DNA of 64,000 nucleotides from Niastella caeni (GTDB lineage Bacteria > Bacteroidota > Bacteroidia > Chitinophagales > Chitinophagaceae): NCBI RefSeq assembly GCF_004834005.1, contig NZ_STFF01000006.1, forward strand, positions 310,001 to 374,000, given 5' to 3'. Each line of letters starts with the position of its first letter. Positions within the stretch are counted from its first letter, which is position 1. Made by a program: the position numbers and the translations under genes. Shown here piece by piece: positions 34,772-44,820 of the stretch. The notes below the pieces were generated by a model that saw only the letters and a program-made list of their open reading frames with translations, had not been told where the DNA came from and did no database searches.

Positions 34772-37762
34772 ATGAGAAAAAAAATCATGCGTTTTTTTTG
34801 TTTCCCGCCTGCCCAAAAAACAACCTTATTCCTGCTAACAGCCTGCTTGCTGTTGTTAACAGTGCCGGCTTTAGCCTTCCAACAACCAGAAAGAATAATT
34901 AAAGGAAAAGTAACAGATGATAATAATGAGCCGCTCGCCAATGTAAGCATTTCACTAAAGGGTAGCCGCAAATCGGTGATGACAGACCAGGAAGGAAAAT
35001 TTGAAATCAGCGTTACATCAGCTAAAGCAGTACTGTTGATCTCTTCTATAGGTTACATCACGAAAGAAGTACAGGTTGACAATCAAAATTCAATCGATGT
35101 AAAACTCACGCACCAATCGAAACAATTAAGCGATGTAGTGGTTACTGGTTATGGCAGATCGAGTAAAAAGAATATCACCGGTTCTATAACCAGCATCAAC
35201 AGCGACAACTTTAACCAGGTGGTAACTGGTTCGCCTGCACAATTGCTGCAAGGTAAAGTACCCGGCTTGAATATTGCCCGAAGCGGCGACCCCAATGTGA
35301 AGCCTACGGTTATCCTGCGCGGGCCTTCTACCCTGCGCGATGGCGCCAATGAGCCTTTCTATGTAATTGATGGTGTGCCCGGCGCTTCGTTAGACCTGGT
35401 AGCCCCGAATGATATCGTTTCGATCGACGTATTGAAAGACGCCTCTTCTACCGCCATTTACGGTTCACGTGCAGCCAACGGGGTAATCATCGTTACTACC
35501 CGCAGGGCCAAACAGGGTCAAACCACATTATCTTATAATCCGTACGTTGCTATAGAAACCGTTTCTAACAAAATTGATATGCTGAGCGGTGATGAGTTAA
35601 GGGCTTATCTCGCAAAAAACGGACAAACCTTATTGTCGCAATACAACGACAGCGGCGTTAATACCAACTGGCAGGATGAAGTAATGCGTACCGGTATTTC
35701 GCACAATCATAACCTGGGCTTTAATGGTTCGCAGGGAAATACCCTTTTTGGCGCCAGCCTCAACTACTTCGATAATCAGGGAATTGTTAAAACTTCTTCG
35801 CTGAAACGCGTAACCGCCAGAGGTATGCTCGAAAGCAAGTTCTTCAATGAACGCTTAAAGCTTGGCATCACTTTATTAAACAGCACAACCAAACACGTTG
35901 ATATTGACCAGGGCGCCCTGTTTAATAATATGCTTACCTATATGCCTACTGTAAGTGTACGCCGCCCCGATGGCTCATTCACCGAAGACTTCAGCCGTGG
36001 GGGTTATTTAAACCCTGTTGGTATAGTTGCCAACAACGATATCGAGAGCAAAGAAGAAAAAACTTTATTGACCGGACTGGCCGAAGTAAAGATCCTCAAA
36101 GGACTGGTATATACCCTGAGCATCTCCGGACAAAAAGAACAAACCAACCGGAACATCTATAACAATGCATTTTCAGGTCAGGCGGTTGGCGCCAATGGCC
36201 GGGCTTTTCGCAGCAGCTATGAGAACATCAAACAGGTAATTGAGTCGTTCTTTAACTACGAAAGATCATTCGGCCAGCATAACATTAAATTACTGGGTGG
36301 GTACTCCTGGCAACAGGACCGCATTGGCGACGGTTTTGGCGTTTCAACACAAGGCTATACCAACGACCTGCTCACCTTTTATAACCTGTATGTAAGTAAT
36401 CCGTATACTGTTGGGAATATCAAATTTGATAATGCCATCATCTCTACGCTGCGGTTGATCTCTTACTACGGACGGATCAACTACCAGTTCGATGATAAAT
36501 ATCTATTACAAGCTTCACTGCGTAACGACGGTTCTTCAGCTTTTGGTAAGAATAACCGTTGGGGTTACTTCCCGGCTGTTTCTGCAGGATGGCGTATTTC
36601 ACAGGAAGCGTTCATGGCCGATCAAAAGATCTTTGATGAATTGAAACTGAGGGCCGGTTATGGCGTATCGGGTAACTCACTTGGTTTTGATGCCTTTACT
36701 TCTATTGTACGCTATAGTTCAGGCGGCAGGTTCTATTATAATGGGCAATACCCGACCGGATTGTTACCTGTACAAAATGAGAACCCCGACCTGAAATGGG
36801 AAAGCACTGCAATGACCAATATCGGTCTTGACTTTTCGGTATTGCGCAACAGGGTAAGCGGTTCAATAGATTATTATATCAAAAATACGTCTGACCTTAT
36901 CTATAACTATCCCGTATCTACTACCCAGTATTTTGTAAACGTATTAACGGCCAATGTTGGTAAAGTAAAAAATACCGGTATTGAAGTAACCTTAAACGCT
37001 ACGCCAATATCAAACAACCGTTTCAACTGGACCACTTCTGCCAACTTTGCGCATAATAAAAATGAAGTGGTTTCTTTATCGAACGACAAATTCACCGCGT
37101 TATCGTCTATACCCACTGCATACCTGGGAGGGAAAGGCCAAACCGGCAACTGGAGCCAGGTGATCATGGAAGGCCAACCGCTGGGCACCTTCAGCTTGTG
37201 GCACTATATGGGCAAGAACGATGCCGGCACCAGCACGTTCCAAAAAGCCGATGGAACTGTGATTGCCAGCCAGCCGCTTACATCAGACTACTTTATTGCC
37301 GGCAATGCACAGCCTAAATTGATGTTTGGCTGGAACAACACTTTTACCTATAAAAACTTCGATCTGAACTTCTTTTTGAGAGGAGTTACCGGTAATAAAA
37401 TTCTGAATAATACGCTGGCCCAATTGAATAACCCGGCCGATTCAAAAAATCTCAACGTCCCTAAATTCACGTTGGGCGAAGCATTTACCGACAACATTGC
37501 TTACCTCACTTCTGACCGCTTCCTTGAAAATGGTTCGTATGTGCGCCTTGACAATGCTACCCTGGGTTATTCATGGAAAACAAAGATCCCGGCTATCAGC
37601 AAATTGCGATTCTTTGTTTCGGGAAACAACATCTTTACCATCACCAATTATAGGGGTATAGATCCGGAAATAAATATCGGCGGATTGACACCAGGTATTG
37701 ACGCTAAAAATTTCTATCCCAAAACAAGATCGGTCATCATTGGCGCCAACATAGTATTCTAA
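34772..37762 (+). CDS. SusC/RagA-like TonB-linked outer-membrane protein
   Basis: A 996-residue TonB-dependent transporter. The signal region (ending LTVPALAFQ) is followed by a carboxypeptidase-regulatory-like beta-sandwich (about 40-115), a TonB-box-like stretch, a plug with NIARSGDPNVKPTVILRG and the SusC signature IDVLKDASSTAIYGSRAANG, and a 22-strand barrel ending IGANIVF. With the SusD-like lipoprotein downstream it imports glycans or other oligomers. The substrate is unknown; no glycan enzyme is directly adjacent. Confidence 0.93.
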   Translation: MRKKIMRFFCFPPAQKTTLFLLTACLLLLTVPALAFQQPERIIKGKVTDDNNEPLANVSISLKGSRKSVMTDQEGKFEISVTSAKAVLLISSIGYITKEVQVDNQNSIDVKLTHQSKQLSDVVVTGYGRSSKKNITGSITSINSDNFNQVVTGSPAQLLQGKVPGLNIARSGDPNVKPTVILRGPSTLRDGANEPFYVIDGVPGASLDLVAPNDIVSIDVLKDASSTAIYGSRAANGVIIVTTRRAKQGQTTLSYNPYVAIETVSNKIDMLSGDELRAYLAKNGQTLLSQYNDSGVNTNWQDEVMRTGISHNHNLGFNGSQGNTLFGASLNYFDNQGIVKTSSLKRVTARGMLESKFFNERLKLGITLLNSTTKHVDIDQGALFNNMLTYMPTVSVRRPDGSFTEDFSRGGYLNPVGIVANNDIESKEEKTLLTGLAEVKILKGLVYTLSISGQKEQTNRNIYNNAFSGQAVGANGRAFRSSYENIKQVIESFFNYERSFGQHNIKLLGGYSWQQDRIGDGFGVSTQGYTNDLLTFYNLYVSNPYTVGNIKFDNAIISTLRLISYYGRINYQFDDKYLLQASLRNDGSSAFGKNNRWGYFPAVSAGWRISQEAFMADQKIFDELKLRAGYGVSGNSLGFDAFTSIVRYSSGGRFYYNGQYPTGLLPVQNENPDLKWESTAMTNIGLDFSVLRNRVSGSIDYYIKNTSDLIYNYPVSTTQYFVNVLTANVGKVKNTGIEVTLNATPISNNRFNWTTSANFAHNKNEVVSLSNDKFTALSSIPTAYLGGKGQTGNWSQVIMEGQPLGTFSLWHYMGKNDAGTSTFQKADGTVIASQPLTSDYFIAGNAQPKLMFGWNNTFTYKNFDLNFFLRGVTGNKILNNTLAQLNNPADSKNLNVPKFTLGEAFTDNIAYLTSDRFLENGSYVRLDNATLGYSWKTKIPAISKLRFFVSGNNIFTITNYRGIDPEINIGGLTPGIDAKNFYPKTRSVIIGANIVF

Positions 37763-37828
37763 TACTATGACGCGCTTTACAGGTTGTTCAAAAAAATTAA
37801 AGTAAACGCTTCAATAAAAAATTACCAG

Positions 37829-39463
37829 ATGAAAAAGCTTTTGATCGCATTATCAGCTATTACCGTAATGGCGGGTGCGTGCACCAAACTGGATGTTAAA
37901 CCCGAATCACAATATATTGATACCAATTTCCCCAAAACATCTGCCGACTACCAGGCTCTGATCGGACCTATTTACACGCAACTGGCCAGCAAATATGCCA
38001 TTGAATATTTCCGGATGCAGGAACTGACCACTGATGAAGTTATATTGCCCGGCCGCGATGGCAACTATGATGATGGGGGCCAGTACCGCCAGCATCATCA
38101 TCACACTTATACACCCGATCACACCAATGTAAAGGATGTTTGGGAATGGGGATTTGGCGCAATCAACACCTGCAACCGGGTATTGAATAATATCAGCAGT
38201 TCAACCCTTGCGGAAACGGACCCCATTCGCATAGGCGCCATTGCAGAAGTAAAAGCAATGCGTTCCCTGTTCTATTTCTTTATGATGGATATCTATGGCA
38301 ATGTTCCCATTGTTGACACCTTCCCTGTGTTGAACCTTCCTACTACCAAACAAAGGATTGAAGTGTTTCAGTTCATAGAAAAAGACCTGAAATCGATTGT
38401 AAACAATCTGCCCGTAAAAAACGCCAATAACGCCACCTTAACCTACGCACATCCCACCAGGGCCATGGCATATGCCTTACTGGCTAAAATGTACCTCAAC
38501 GCAAAAGTATATACCGGCAGTGAAAGAAAACAGGAAACTGTACAAATGTGCGACAGCGTAATTGCCAATACACAATATAAGCTCGATGCCAGCTATGCAG
38601 CGGTATTTGCACCGGATAATGGTCCTGGTATTACAGAAACCATTTTTGCCATTCCGTACGATGCTTTACAATTAGATGGAAACCAGTTTACCCGTCATGC
38701 TTTTATGGCTTATTTGTGGCCCAAATATGGTGTCCCCAACAACCTGAGCATTTCCATTAGCACCACGCCTGAATTTTACGACAAATTTAATTTAGCTGGC
38801 GATGAGCGGAACAATACCTGGTTAGTAGGAAAACAATATAACTGGGATGGCACACCATTTACTATAAAAATAAAAAAGAAGGACCTCGATGCCAGCTATA
38901 CAGGCACCAATAACGACACTACCTGGCAACTGGAGATCACCAGGGCCATTAAAATGACCGGCACCAAACCTTTTGACGTGGGTAACGATTACCTGGCCCG
39001 GTGCATGGGTATCCGTTCTATCAAATATTATCCCGACAAAGCTACTACCGCGGCTACCCGTATGAGTGGTAATGATATGCCGATCTTCCGGTTAGCAGAT
39101 GTTTATTTAATGAAAGCGGAAGCCATTGTACGTGGCGCCAGCGCCACTACCGTAAATGGCGAATTGCAAACAGCGCTGGTATTATTTAATAAAGTGCGTG
39201 CGCGGGCAAAAGCGCCGTTAGCAGCATCGGTTACACTCGATGAACTGCTGGATGAGCGCGGCCGCGAATTACACTGGGAAAACTGGCGCCGGAATGACCT
39301 GATCCGTTTTGATAAATATGAAATAGAATACCCCATTCCCGGCGATGTGGCTACCTCAGGTTATACGCCCGGTATGAATAAGGATCCCCGCAGAAGGCTC
39401 TTCCCTATTCCGTCTTCGGAAAGAAAACTGAATACCAATTTGGTGCAGAACGATGGCTATTGA
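37829..39463 (+). CDS. SusD/RagB-like outer-membrane lipoprotein
   Basis: A 544-residue lipoprotein with lipobox VMAGAC (Cys18). TPR-type helices and typical SusD motifs follow (WGFGAINTCNRVLNNI, AEVKAMRSLFYFFMMD, LRLADVYLMKAEA, and LLDERGRELHWENWRRNDLIRF). The ATG at 37829 is chosen over an upstream TTG, because the signal peptide MKKLLIALSAITV begins there. It starts 66 bases after susC-like and forms the lid of that transporter. Confidence 0.93.
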   Translation: MKKLLIALSAITVMAGACTKLDVKPESQYIDTNFPKTSADYQALIGPIYTQLASKYAIEYFRMQELTTDEVILPGRDGNYDDGGQYRQHHHHTYTPDHTNVKDVWEWGFGAINTCNRVLNNISSSTLAETDPIRIGAIAEVKAMRSLFYFFMMDIYGNVPIVDTFPVLNLPTTKQRIEVFQFIEKDLKSIVNNLPVKNANNATLTYAHPTRAMAYALLAKMYLNAKVYTGSERKQETVQMCDSVIANTQYKLDASYAAVFAPDNGPGITETIFAIPYDALQLDGNQFTRHAFMAYLWPKYGVPNNLSISISTTPEFYDKFNLAGDERNNTWLVGKQYNWDGTPFTIKIKKKDLDASYTGTNNDTTWQLEITRAIKMTGTKPFDVGNDYLARCMGIRSIKYYPDKATTAATRMSGNDMPIFRLADVYLMKAEAIVRGASATTVNGELQTALVLFNKVRARAKAPLAASVTLDELLDERGRELHWENWRRNDLIRFDKYEIEYPIPGDVATSGYTPGMNKDPRRRLFPIPSSERKLNTNLVQNDGY

Positions 39464-39495
39464 TAAGTACCCTTATTGTTATTGCTAAGAGTAAA

Positions 39496-39530
39496 GGGTG
39501 GGTCCATCTCTAAGGTGGGCTCACCCATTT
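39496..39530 (+). terminator. Probable terminator after SusD
   Basis: GGGTGGGTCC (39496-39505) pairs with GGGCTCACCC (39517-39526) using two G-T pairs, followed by a T-rich stretch. A second perfect 8-bp hairpin (TTCCCTTT...AAAGGGAA, 39609-39629) lies closer to the permease gene. Confidence 0.55.
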
Positions 39531-39674
39531 CTTTTCATTATACCAACCATGTGAGCTCCGCGGAAAGATAGCTCACCCACAGTCCCCCTACACCTCCTCC
39601 CATACTTTTTCCCTTTGATTTAAAGGGAACCCCACCATTTTTCTTCCTATCTTCAGCCCTTAACCTATCACTGC

Positions 39675-40975
39675 ATGTTTTTAGCCGACGCGACCAAAAA
39701 CAAAAGCACCGTTACCACCGAGATCATTGCCGGAGTATCCTCTTTCCTGGCTACCGCTTATATTATTGTTGTGAACCCGTCGATACTCAGCCAAACAGGC
39801 ATGCCTTTCAGCGGCGTATTAACGCCACCGTGCTGGTGTCGTTTTTCAGCAGCCTGATGATGGGCTGGTATGCGAAGAACCCGGTGCTGGTAGCGCCTGG
39901 CATGGGCCTCAATGCGTTTTTTACGTTTTCGGCGGTTATTGGTATGAAAGTGCCGTGGCAGGTGGCTTTAGGCGCTGTTTTCTGGAGTGGCATACTTTTT
40001 CTGGTCCTGTCGGCATTCAACATTCGAACCTACATCGTACACGCTATACCGCGGCCACTGCGTTACGCCATTGCTGCGGGTATAGGTTTATTTATAACAC
40101 TCATCGGCTTTGTGAATGCCGGGTTTATCGTGCACAACCCCGCAACTATAGTAGGTATTGGAAAATTACAACCGGCCCTGCTTACGTTTTTTGCCGGACT
40201 ATTATTTACAGCCGTACTGGTAACCCGGCAGGTAAAAGGCGCTATCCTTATAGGCATTGTGTTCACTACGCTGGCCGCGTTGCCCTTAGGCCGCTGGTGG
40301 GCAGAAGGCGCAGCACCGCTGATCACCTGGAAAGGAGTTTTTGCAGCGCCCGATTTTAGTTTGTTATTTAAGCTGGACCTGGTACACTCACTGCAATGGT
40401 CGGTTATACCGGTGATCTTTGCCTTTGTATTTACCGATATGTTCGACAGTCTTTCCACACTGGTAGGCTTATCAGAAGCAGCCAACCTGCTGGATGAAAA
40501 CGGCGAACCACGCAATATTAAACGCGCTCTTATAACCGATGCCGTGGCCACTACTATTGCCGGTTTGGTAGGTTCCAGCCCGGGTACTGCTTATATTGAA
40601 TCGGCTGTTGGAATTAAAGAAGGGGGAAGAACAGGGCTTACAGCCATTACCGGGGCGTTGTTGTTTTTACCCTTTTTGTTTTTGGCGCCCCTGTTATCTG
40701 TTGTGCCCGCTATTGCCACCGCGCCAGCATTAGTGTTAGTAGGCGTGTTCATGGTGCAACCGGTTACAAAGATCAACTGGTTGAAACTGGATGAAGCCAT
40801 ACCGGCTTTTCTGGCTATGGTGATCATTCCCTTTTCGTATAGTATTACGCAAGGCATCATCTGGGGTTTCCTTAGCTGGACGGCTATTAAACTGATCACG
40901 GGGAAGAAGAAAGACATTAGTATTGCGTTATGGATAATAGATGCCTTTGCGATTTTAGCTTTGATACTTGAATAG
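39675..40975 (+). pseudogene. Frameshifted NCS2 adenine/guanine permease
   Basis: Two overlapping frames together give one AzgA-like purine permease. The first (from 39675) encodes the N-terminus through TAYIIVVNPSILSQTG and GVLT; the second (from about 39830) continues VLVSFFSSLMMGWYAKNPV, VAPGMGLNAFFTFS and the rest of the ~430-residue transporter. Removing a one-base deletion near 39824 (reading ACG-[G]CC-ACC) restores the family sequence GVLTATVLV. There is no slippery run at the site, so this is a true mutation or a sequencing error. The gene precedes an exported adenine-releasing nucleosidase. Confidence 0.88.
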
Positions 40976-41057
40976 TTCTTAGTTTTTAGTTTATTGTCGT
41001 TGGTTTATAAGTTCGACATAACCGACTTATAAACTCATTAATTTACAAACTCGTTAC
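40974..41057. repeat. 12-unit heptad array with internal dyad
   Basis: Units AGTTCTT, AGTTTTT, AGTTTAT are followed by TGTCGTT, GGTTTAT, AAGTTCG, then complementary CGACTTA, TAAACTC, TACAAAC. GTTTATAAGTTCG pairs with CGACTTATAAAC around the dyad. The array starts within the last codons of the permease and continues with GCTGCC-like octads to about 41078. Confidence 0.8.
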
Positions 41058-41141
41058 CTTGTTGCCTCGCTGCCTTGACTTTACTTGCAGCTTGCAGCCT
41101 TTTTCACGATTGCCGCTGCCTTTCAACATCAACCAACCACC

Positions 41142-41951
41142 ATGCGTACAACCATCGTTCTATTAGCCTGGATTTGCTGCTCCTTCGCCACCCAGGCTCA
41201 GGCAAAAAATTCAAACGTTACCGGCATACTTGGCGCTTTTGCAGATGAGATCAACTACCTGTTAACACAGGTACAGCAAAAGAAAGAAACGATTATTCAG
41301 CAGGTTCATTTTACTGAAGGCATTTTGCAAGGCAAAAAAGTAGTGATCGCGCAAACAGGAATTGGCAAGGTGAACGCTGCTATTACCACTACGCTGATGC
41401 TGGAACATTATAAACCCCGTGCTATCATTTTCACCGGTATTGCAGGCGGTGTAAACCCTGCCTTACAACCCGGCGACCTGGTTATAGGCACCCGCGTTGC
41501 TTACCACGATTACGGCGCCATTGTTCCCGATAGCATTGTAAGAAAACCTACCCGCAACCCATTTACACTAAAAGAAAATCCACTGTATTTTAGCTGCGAC
41601 ACTGTTCTGGTGGCCCGCGCCCGCTCTATCAGTCATAATATCTCACTGGAAAAAATTCGCCGGGCGAATGGCGAACAGGCGCCTCAAATAATTAGCGGCA
41701 CTATTGTAACCGGCGATGTATTTGTATCCTCAAACCGCGCCGCACAGAACCTGGCAGATCAGTTACAGGCAGATGCAACCGAAATGGAAGGCGCTGCCGT
41801 AGCACAGGTATGCTGGCAACAAAAAACACCCTTCATCGTCATCCGCAGCATGAGCGACAATGCCAATAACAATGCCCATACCGATGTAGCTGCCTTCTAT
41901 CAAATTGCCGCGCGCAACTCTGCTAAGTTTGTAATGGCGATTTTAAAGTAG
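41142..41951 (+). CDS. mtnN: Exported MTA/SAH nucleosidase
   Basis: A 269-residue nucleoside phosphorylase-superfamily protein with a signal peptide (MRTTIVLLAWICCSFATQAQA) before the normal catalytic fold. The active-site motifs are ATEMEGAAVAQV and the acid region MSDNANN; GILGAFADEINYLL is the family N-terminus. The usual reaction is cleavage of methylthioadenosine or S-adenosylhomocysteine to adenine plus the thio-ribose. Export would release adenine outside the cytoplasm, beside an adenine-type permease. The start at 41142 avoids 19 residues that overlap repeat DNA. Confidence 0.85.
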   Translation: MRTTIVLLAWICCSFATQAQAKNSNVTGILGAFADEINYLLTQVQQKKETIIQQVHFTEGILQGKKVVIAQTGIGKVNAAITTTLMLEHYKPRAIIFTGIAGGVNPALQPGDLVIGTRVAYHDYGAIVPDSIVRKPTRNPFTLKENPLYFSCDTVLVARARSISHNISLEKIRRANGEQAPQIISGTIVTGDVFVSSNRAAQNLADQLQADATEMEGAAVAQVCWQQKTPFIVIRSMSDNANNNAHTDVAAFYQIAARNSAKFVMAILK

Positions 41952-41956
41952 CTTAT

Positions 41957-42026
41957 TAGTGAGTTCTTGATTCGTTAGTTCCAGGTTCTTAAAATTTGGT
42001 TCCTGGCATTTGCTTTTTGGTTCTTA
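41957..42026. repeat. 10-unit heptad array (GTTCNNN)
   Basis: Units TAGTGAG, TTCTTGA, TTCGTTA, GTTCCAG, GTTCTTA, AAATTTG, GTTCCTG, GCATTTG, CTTTTTG, GTTCTTA keep perfect 7-base register between two convergent genes. Confidence 0.85.
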
Positions 42027-42035
42027 CTCCATGAA

Positions 42036-42746
42036 CTAATTTTCCATTTGATACACTTTAAATGTAGTGATCTCCTGGTGCGATTTGGTACTGCGAAAAC
42101 CAAAATAACCTTCCTGCAACGGAGCCGGGTCTTTATAGGAGAAATAACATTGTCCATCTACCCAATAAGAAGTGACGCCGTTCTTTACAACAATAGCGAT
42201 GTGATATACTTTATTCACCTGTAACAAATGCGCTGGATCTGTAAATTCCTGCAATAATCTTCTCTTCCCATTACCTTCATATTTCCTGAACCGGGTTGTT
42301 TTATTGCTGTTCCCACCCATGCCTGCATAATATAGTTGCAATGAATCGTATGACTCCAGCACACCCTGCCGGGTGAATAAGTATTTATTACGGGGATCAC
42401 TGGCCATCCAGAAATTGTTAAGATCTGATAACCGGTCATTCGCGCCACCTGCCATTACAACTACCCGGTCGTATTCAATGCGGATATTATTTTTAAATAA
42501 CCTTTTCAGCCAAACTGTTACCCCACCTTTGGTATCCAGCACCAGGTTACCATTTTTTGTATGTACAGAAGAATTCGGAGCAGGCGCCATTTCAACGATC
42601 CATCGGCTGGTATCTAAAGAAGTAGTGAAATTGTCTGAATGGATCAGGGTGCCTCCCGAAAGAACGGAGGTATCAACTGGCTGAACCTGTGCCACCGAAG
42701 CAAATTGCAATACACTTATAATCATCAACGATATAATTGACCTCAA
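42036..42746 (-). CDS. DUF6250/YesU-like secreted protein of the rhamnogalacturonan locus
   Basis: An exported concanavalin-like protein with the motifs NFWMASDPRN, YAGMGGNSNKTTRF, DPAHLLQVNKVYHI and GYFGFRST, which I recognise as the DUF6250 group near PL11 lyases (YesU-type context). The longer frame to 42869 would translate an intergenic heptad array, so the start is placed at a TTG (42744-42746), which gives a charged n-region before LMIISVLQFASVAQ; an ATG at 42723-42725 is the alternative. Its role is probably in binding or degrading pectin side chains; the activity is unproved. Confidence 0.72.
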   Translation of the reverse strand: MRSIISLMIISVLQFASVAQVQPVDTSVLSGGTLIHSDNFTTSLDTSRWIVEMAPAPNSSVHTKNGNLVLDTKGGVTVWLKRLFKNNIRIEYDRVVVMAGGANDRLSDLNNFWMASDPRNKYLFTRQGVLESYDSLQLYYAGMGGNSNKTTRFRKYEGNGKRRLLQEFTDPAHLLQVNKVYHIAIVVKNGVTSYWVDGQCYFSYKDPAPLQEGYFGFRSTKSHQEITTFKVYQMEN

Positions 42747-42783
42747 AATACTATATGCATACCTGGAGCTTTCAGCATTACCC

Positions 42784-42860
42784 TTTTGGCTTTTGGCTTC
42801 TGGCTGTATTTGTATTTGCTTATAGCTTGCAGCTATATTTGTATTTGCTTTTAGCCTGCA
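42784..42860. repeat. 11-unit heptad array between PL11 and DUF6250 genes
   Basis: Units TTTTGGC, TTTTGGC, TTCTGGC, TGTATTT, GTATTTG, CTTATAG, CTTGCAG, CTATATT, TGTATTT, GCTTTTA, GCCTGCA are in register. Because the array stays open in one frame it has been joined to the downstream ORF by simple gene calling. Confidence 0.85.
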
Positions 42861-42876
42861 GCGGTTCATACACCGG

Positions 42877-44802
42877 TTAATTTTTAGTAGTGGTAATATC
42901 AGGTTGCGATTGCGGTTTCATGCCAGCCCCTAAATAAAATCCGGGGTGCGGCGGCTGGTTATAACTTACGTTTTGCCAGGCAATCGCCAACCGGTATTGC
43001 GGATCGTGCATCAAGGTATAGAAACGATAATCGGTTGGAATGGTGGTGGTATAAATGCGCAACGCTGAGTTGTCTGTTGTTCGCCACATCACTTCTTCGC
43101 GCCAATCGCCAAACAGGTCTGCACTTAAACAAGGCGTGGCTTTTGTACCGTTGTTAGCCGTACAGCCATCTGCCGTAAGCAGGTTGATCGTTGTTTCATT
43201 TTTCCAATCCCATTTATCAATGCGGTTCTTATCCAATAACTCACGGGTAAGGTCCCCATCCCACCAAACAACGAAATTGGTTGAAGACGGCGTTTTCTCT
43301 GTGATGGTTTTTCCATGTACATCGCGCAAACCGCCTGGTCCACCCCAGTTCTCAAACCCAGGATGAACAGGATCGATATCTGCGGCAACGCCGCGGCCAA
43401 CATCTACGCCCGGCGCCAGGCTGAACAATACTTTACCGGTCTTTGCATCAAACAAGGCAACGCCCGGTGTTTGCAAGGCCAGTGTTTTTTCTTCCGTTTC
43501 ATGAATGCCAAACACCTCCATACCGGCACGCTCAGGGTCCATATCGGTCATATGCAATGCATCGCCATGACGCAGCCCGGTTGTGAACAAACCTTTGCCA
43601 TCATCATCAATTGTCATGGCGCCAATGCAGATCTCATCTTTCCCATCGCCATCTACATCTGCCACACTCAGGCTGTGATTGCCCATGCCGGAGTACGGGT
43701 TGCTGCCGTTCTTTGAATCAAACACCCACCGGCTGGTCAGTTTTCCATTCCTGAAATCCCAGGCCGCCAATACAGAACGTCCATACCAGCCACGTACGAA
43801 TACAACGCTGGGACGAACGCCATCCAGATAAGCGATGGCGGCTGTAAAGCGATCTGCCCGGCCGCCGTTATTATCGTTACCGCCATTTCCGCCTATACCG
43901 CCCCAACCATTCAGGGGGTACCGGTCTGGAATAAACGTACTGGTAGCTAATGCCGCGCCGGTAAGGCCATCAAATACGGTCAGGTACTCCGGACCATTCA
44001 CCACTTTTCCATAAGTAGGATCATTAGCAGTAAATGTTCGCCAGTCTTTCGTGCTATCGCCAATGATCTTACCTGTGCCGTCTATAGTACCATCGGCCGT
44101 TTTGCAAACAACTTCTGCCCGGCCATCGCCGTCCAGGTCATACACCATCAACTGGGTATAAGCTGCGCCGGAACGGATATTCTTACCCAGATCAATGCGC
44201 CAAAGTAGTTTACCAGTTAAGGTATAGGCATCTAATATTTGTGGACCGGTAAACCCGGTTTGCGGCGGGTTCTTTCCATTAGAGGGTTCCCATTTCAGAA
44301 TGATCTCATATACCCCATCGCCATCCACATCGCCTACACTGGCGTCGTTGGCACTGTAAGTGTAGGATTGGTCCATTATGGTTGATGACGGCGGTGGCTG
44401 TAATGGTATGGAAAGATATTGCCTTACAGGTGCATTTACTGCCAATGAAAATTCTCCTGAGCCTGTAGTTACTTCTTTTCCATCCACTACCGGTTTTACC
44501 AGCCAGGTATTAGTAGTTGATAAATCGGCCAGGGAATCAATAAACCAGGTAACGGTTGCAAGCGGAGATGCATTGAGCTTTACCGGCGTTTGTGTTCCGG
44601 ACTTACGGTAGATATTAAAAGCAACTTTTGTTGATTCAGTACCTAACAAGCGCCAACTGATGAACACCTGGTTTTCGCTGCTACGTATTGCCACCACCCC
44701 ACGGTTCAACGTTTCCATTTGACGTTGTGCATTGGATGTGCTGACCCCCAAAATAAAACAGGTAATACAAATAATAGCGAAGGATATATTTCGTTTTAGC
44801 AT
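42877..44802 (-). CDS. Rhamnogalacturonan lyase, PL11 (YesW-like)
   Basis: A 641-residue exported lyase cleaving the rhamnogalacturonan-I backbone by beta-elimination. Signal peptide 1-25 from the ATG at 44800-44802 (a TTG 18 bases upstream is rejected). The eight-bladed propeller shows Ca2+-binding DVDGDG and DLDGDG repeats, plus NDASVGDVDGDGVYEI, MVYDLDGDGRAEVVCKTADG and VADVDGDGKDEI. The C-terminal MHDPQYRLAIAWQNVSYNQ is typical of PL11. The DUF6250-like gene follows on the same strand. Confidence 0.93.
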   Translation of the reverse strand: MLKRNISFAIICITCFILGVSTSNAQRQMETLNRGVVAIRSSENQVFISWRLLGTESTKVAFNIYRKSGTQTPVKLNASPLATVTWFIDSLADLSTTNTWLVKPVVDGKEVTTGSGEFSLAVNAPVRQYLSIPLQPPPSSTIMDQSYTYSANDASVGDVDGDGVYEIILKWEPSNGKNPPQTGFTGPQILDAYTLTGKLLWRIDLGKNIRSGAAYTQLMVYDLDGDGRAEVVCKTADGTIDGTGKIIGDSTKDWRTFTANDPTYGKVVNGPEYLTVFDGLTGAALATSTFIPDRYPLNGWGGIGGNGGNDNNGGRADRFTAAIAYLDGVRPSVVFVRGWYGRSVLAAWDFRNGKLTSRWVFDSKNGSNPYSGMGNHSLSVADVDGDGKDEICIGAMTIDDDGKGLFTTGLRHGDALHMTDMDPERAGMEVFGIHETEEKTLALQTPGVALFDAKTGKVLFSLAPGVDVGRGVAADIDPVHPGFENWGGPGGLRDVHGKTITEKTPSSTNFVVWWDGDLTRELLDKNRIDKWDWKNETTINLLTADGCTANNGTKATPCLSADLFGDWREEVMWRTTDNSALRIYTTTIPTDYRFYTLMHDPQYRLAIAWQNVSYNQPPHPGFYLGAGMKPQSQPDITTTKN

Positions 44803-44820
44803 ATCTAATTCAGCAAGCAA

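Noticed and set aside
39675..39857. A stand-alone 60-residue gene before the permease
   Set aside because: Its sequence is the normal N-terminus of the NCS2 permease separated by one missing base.
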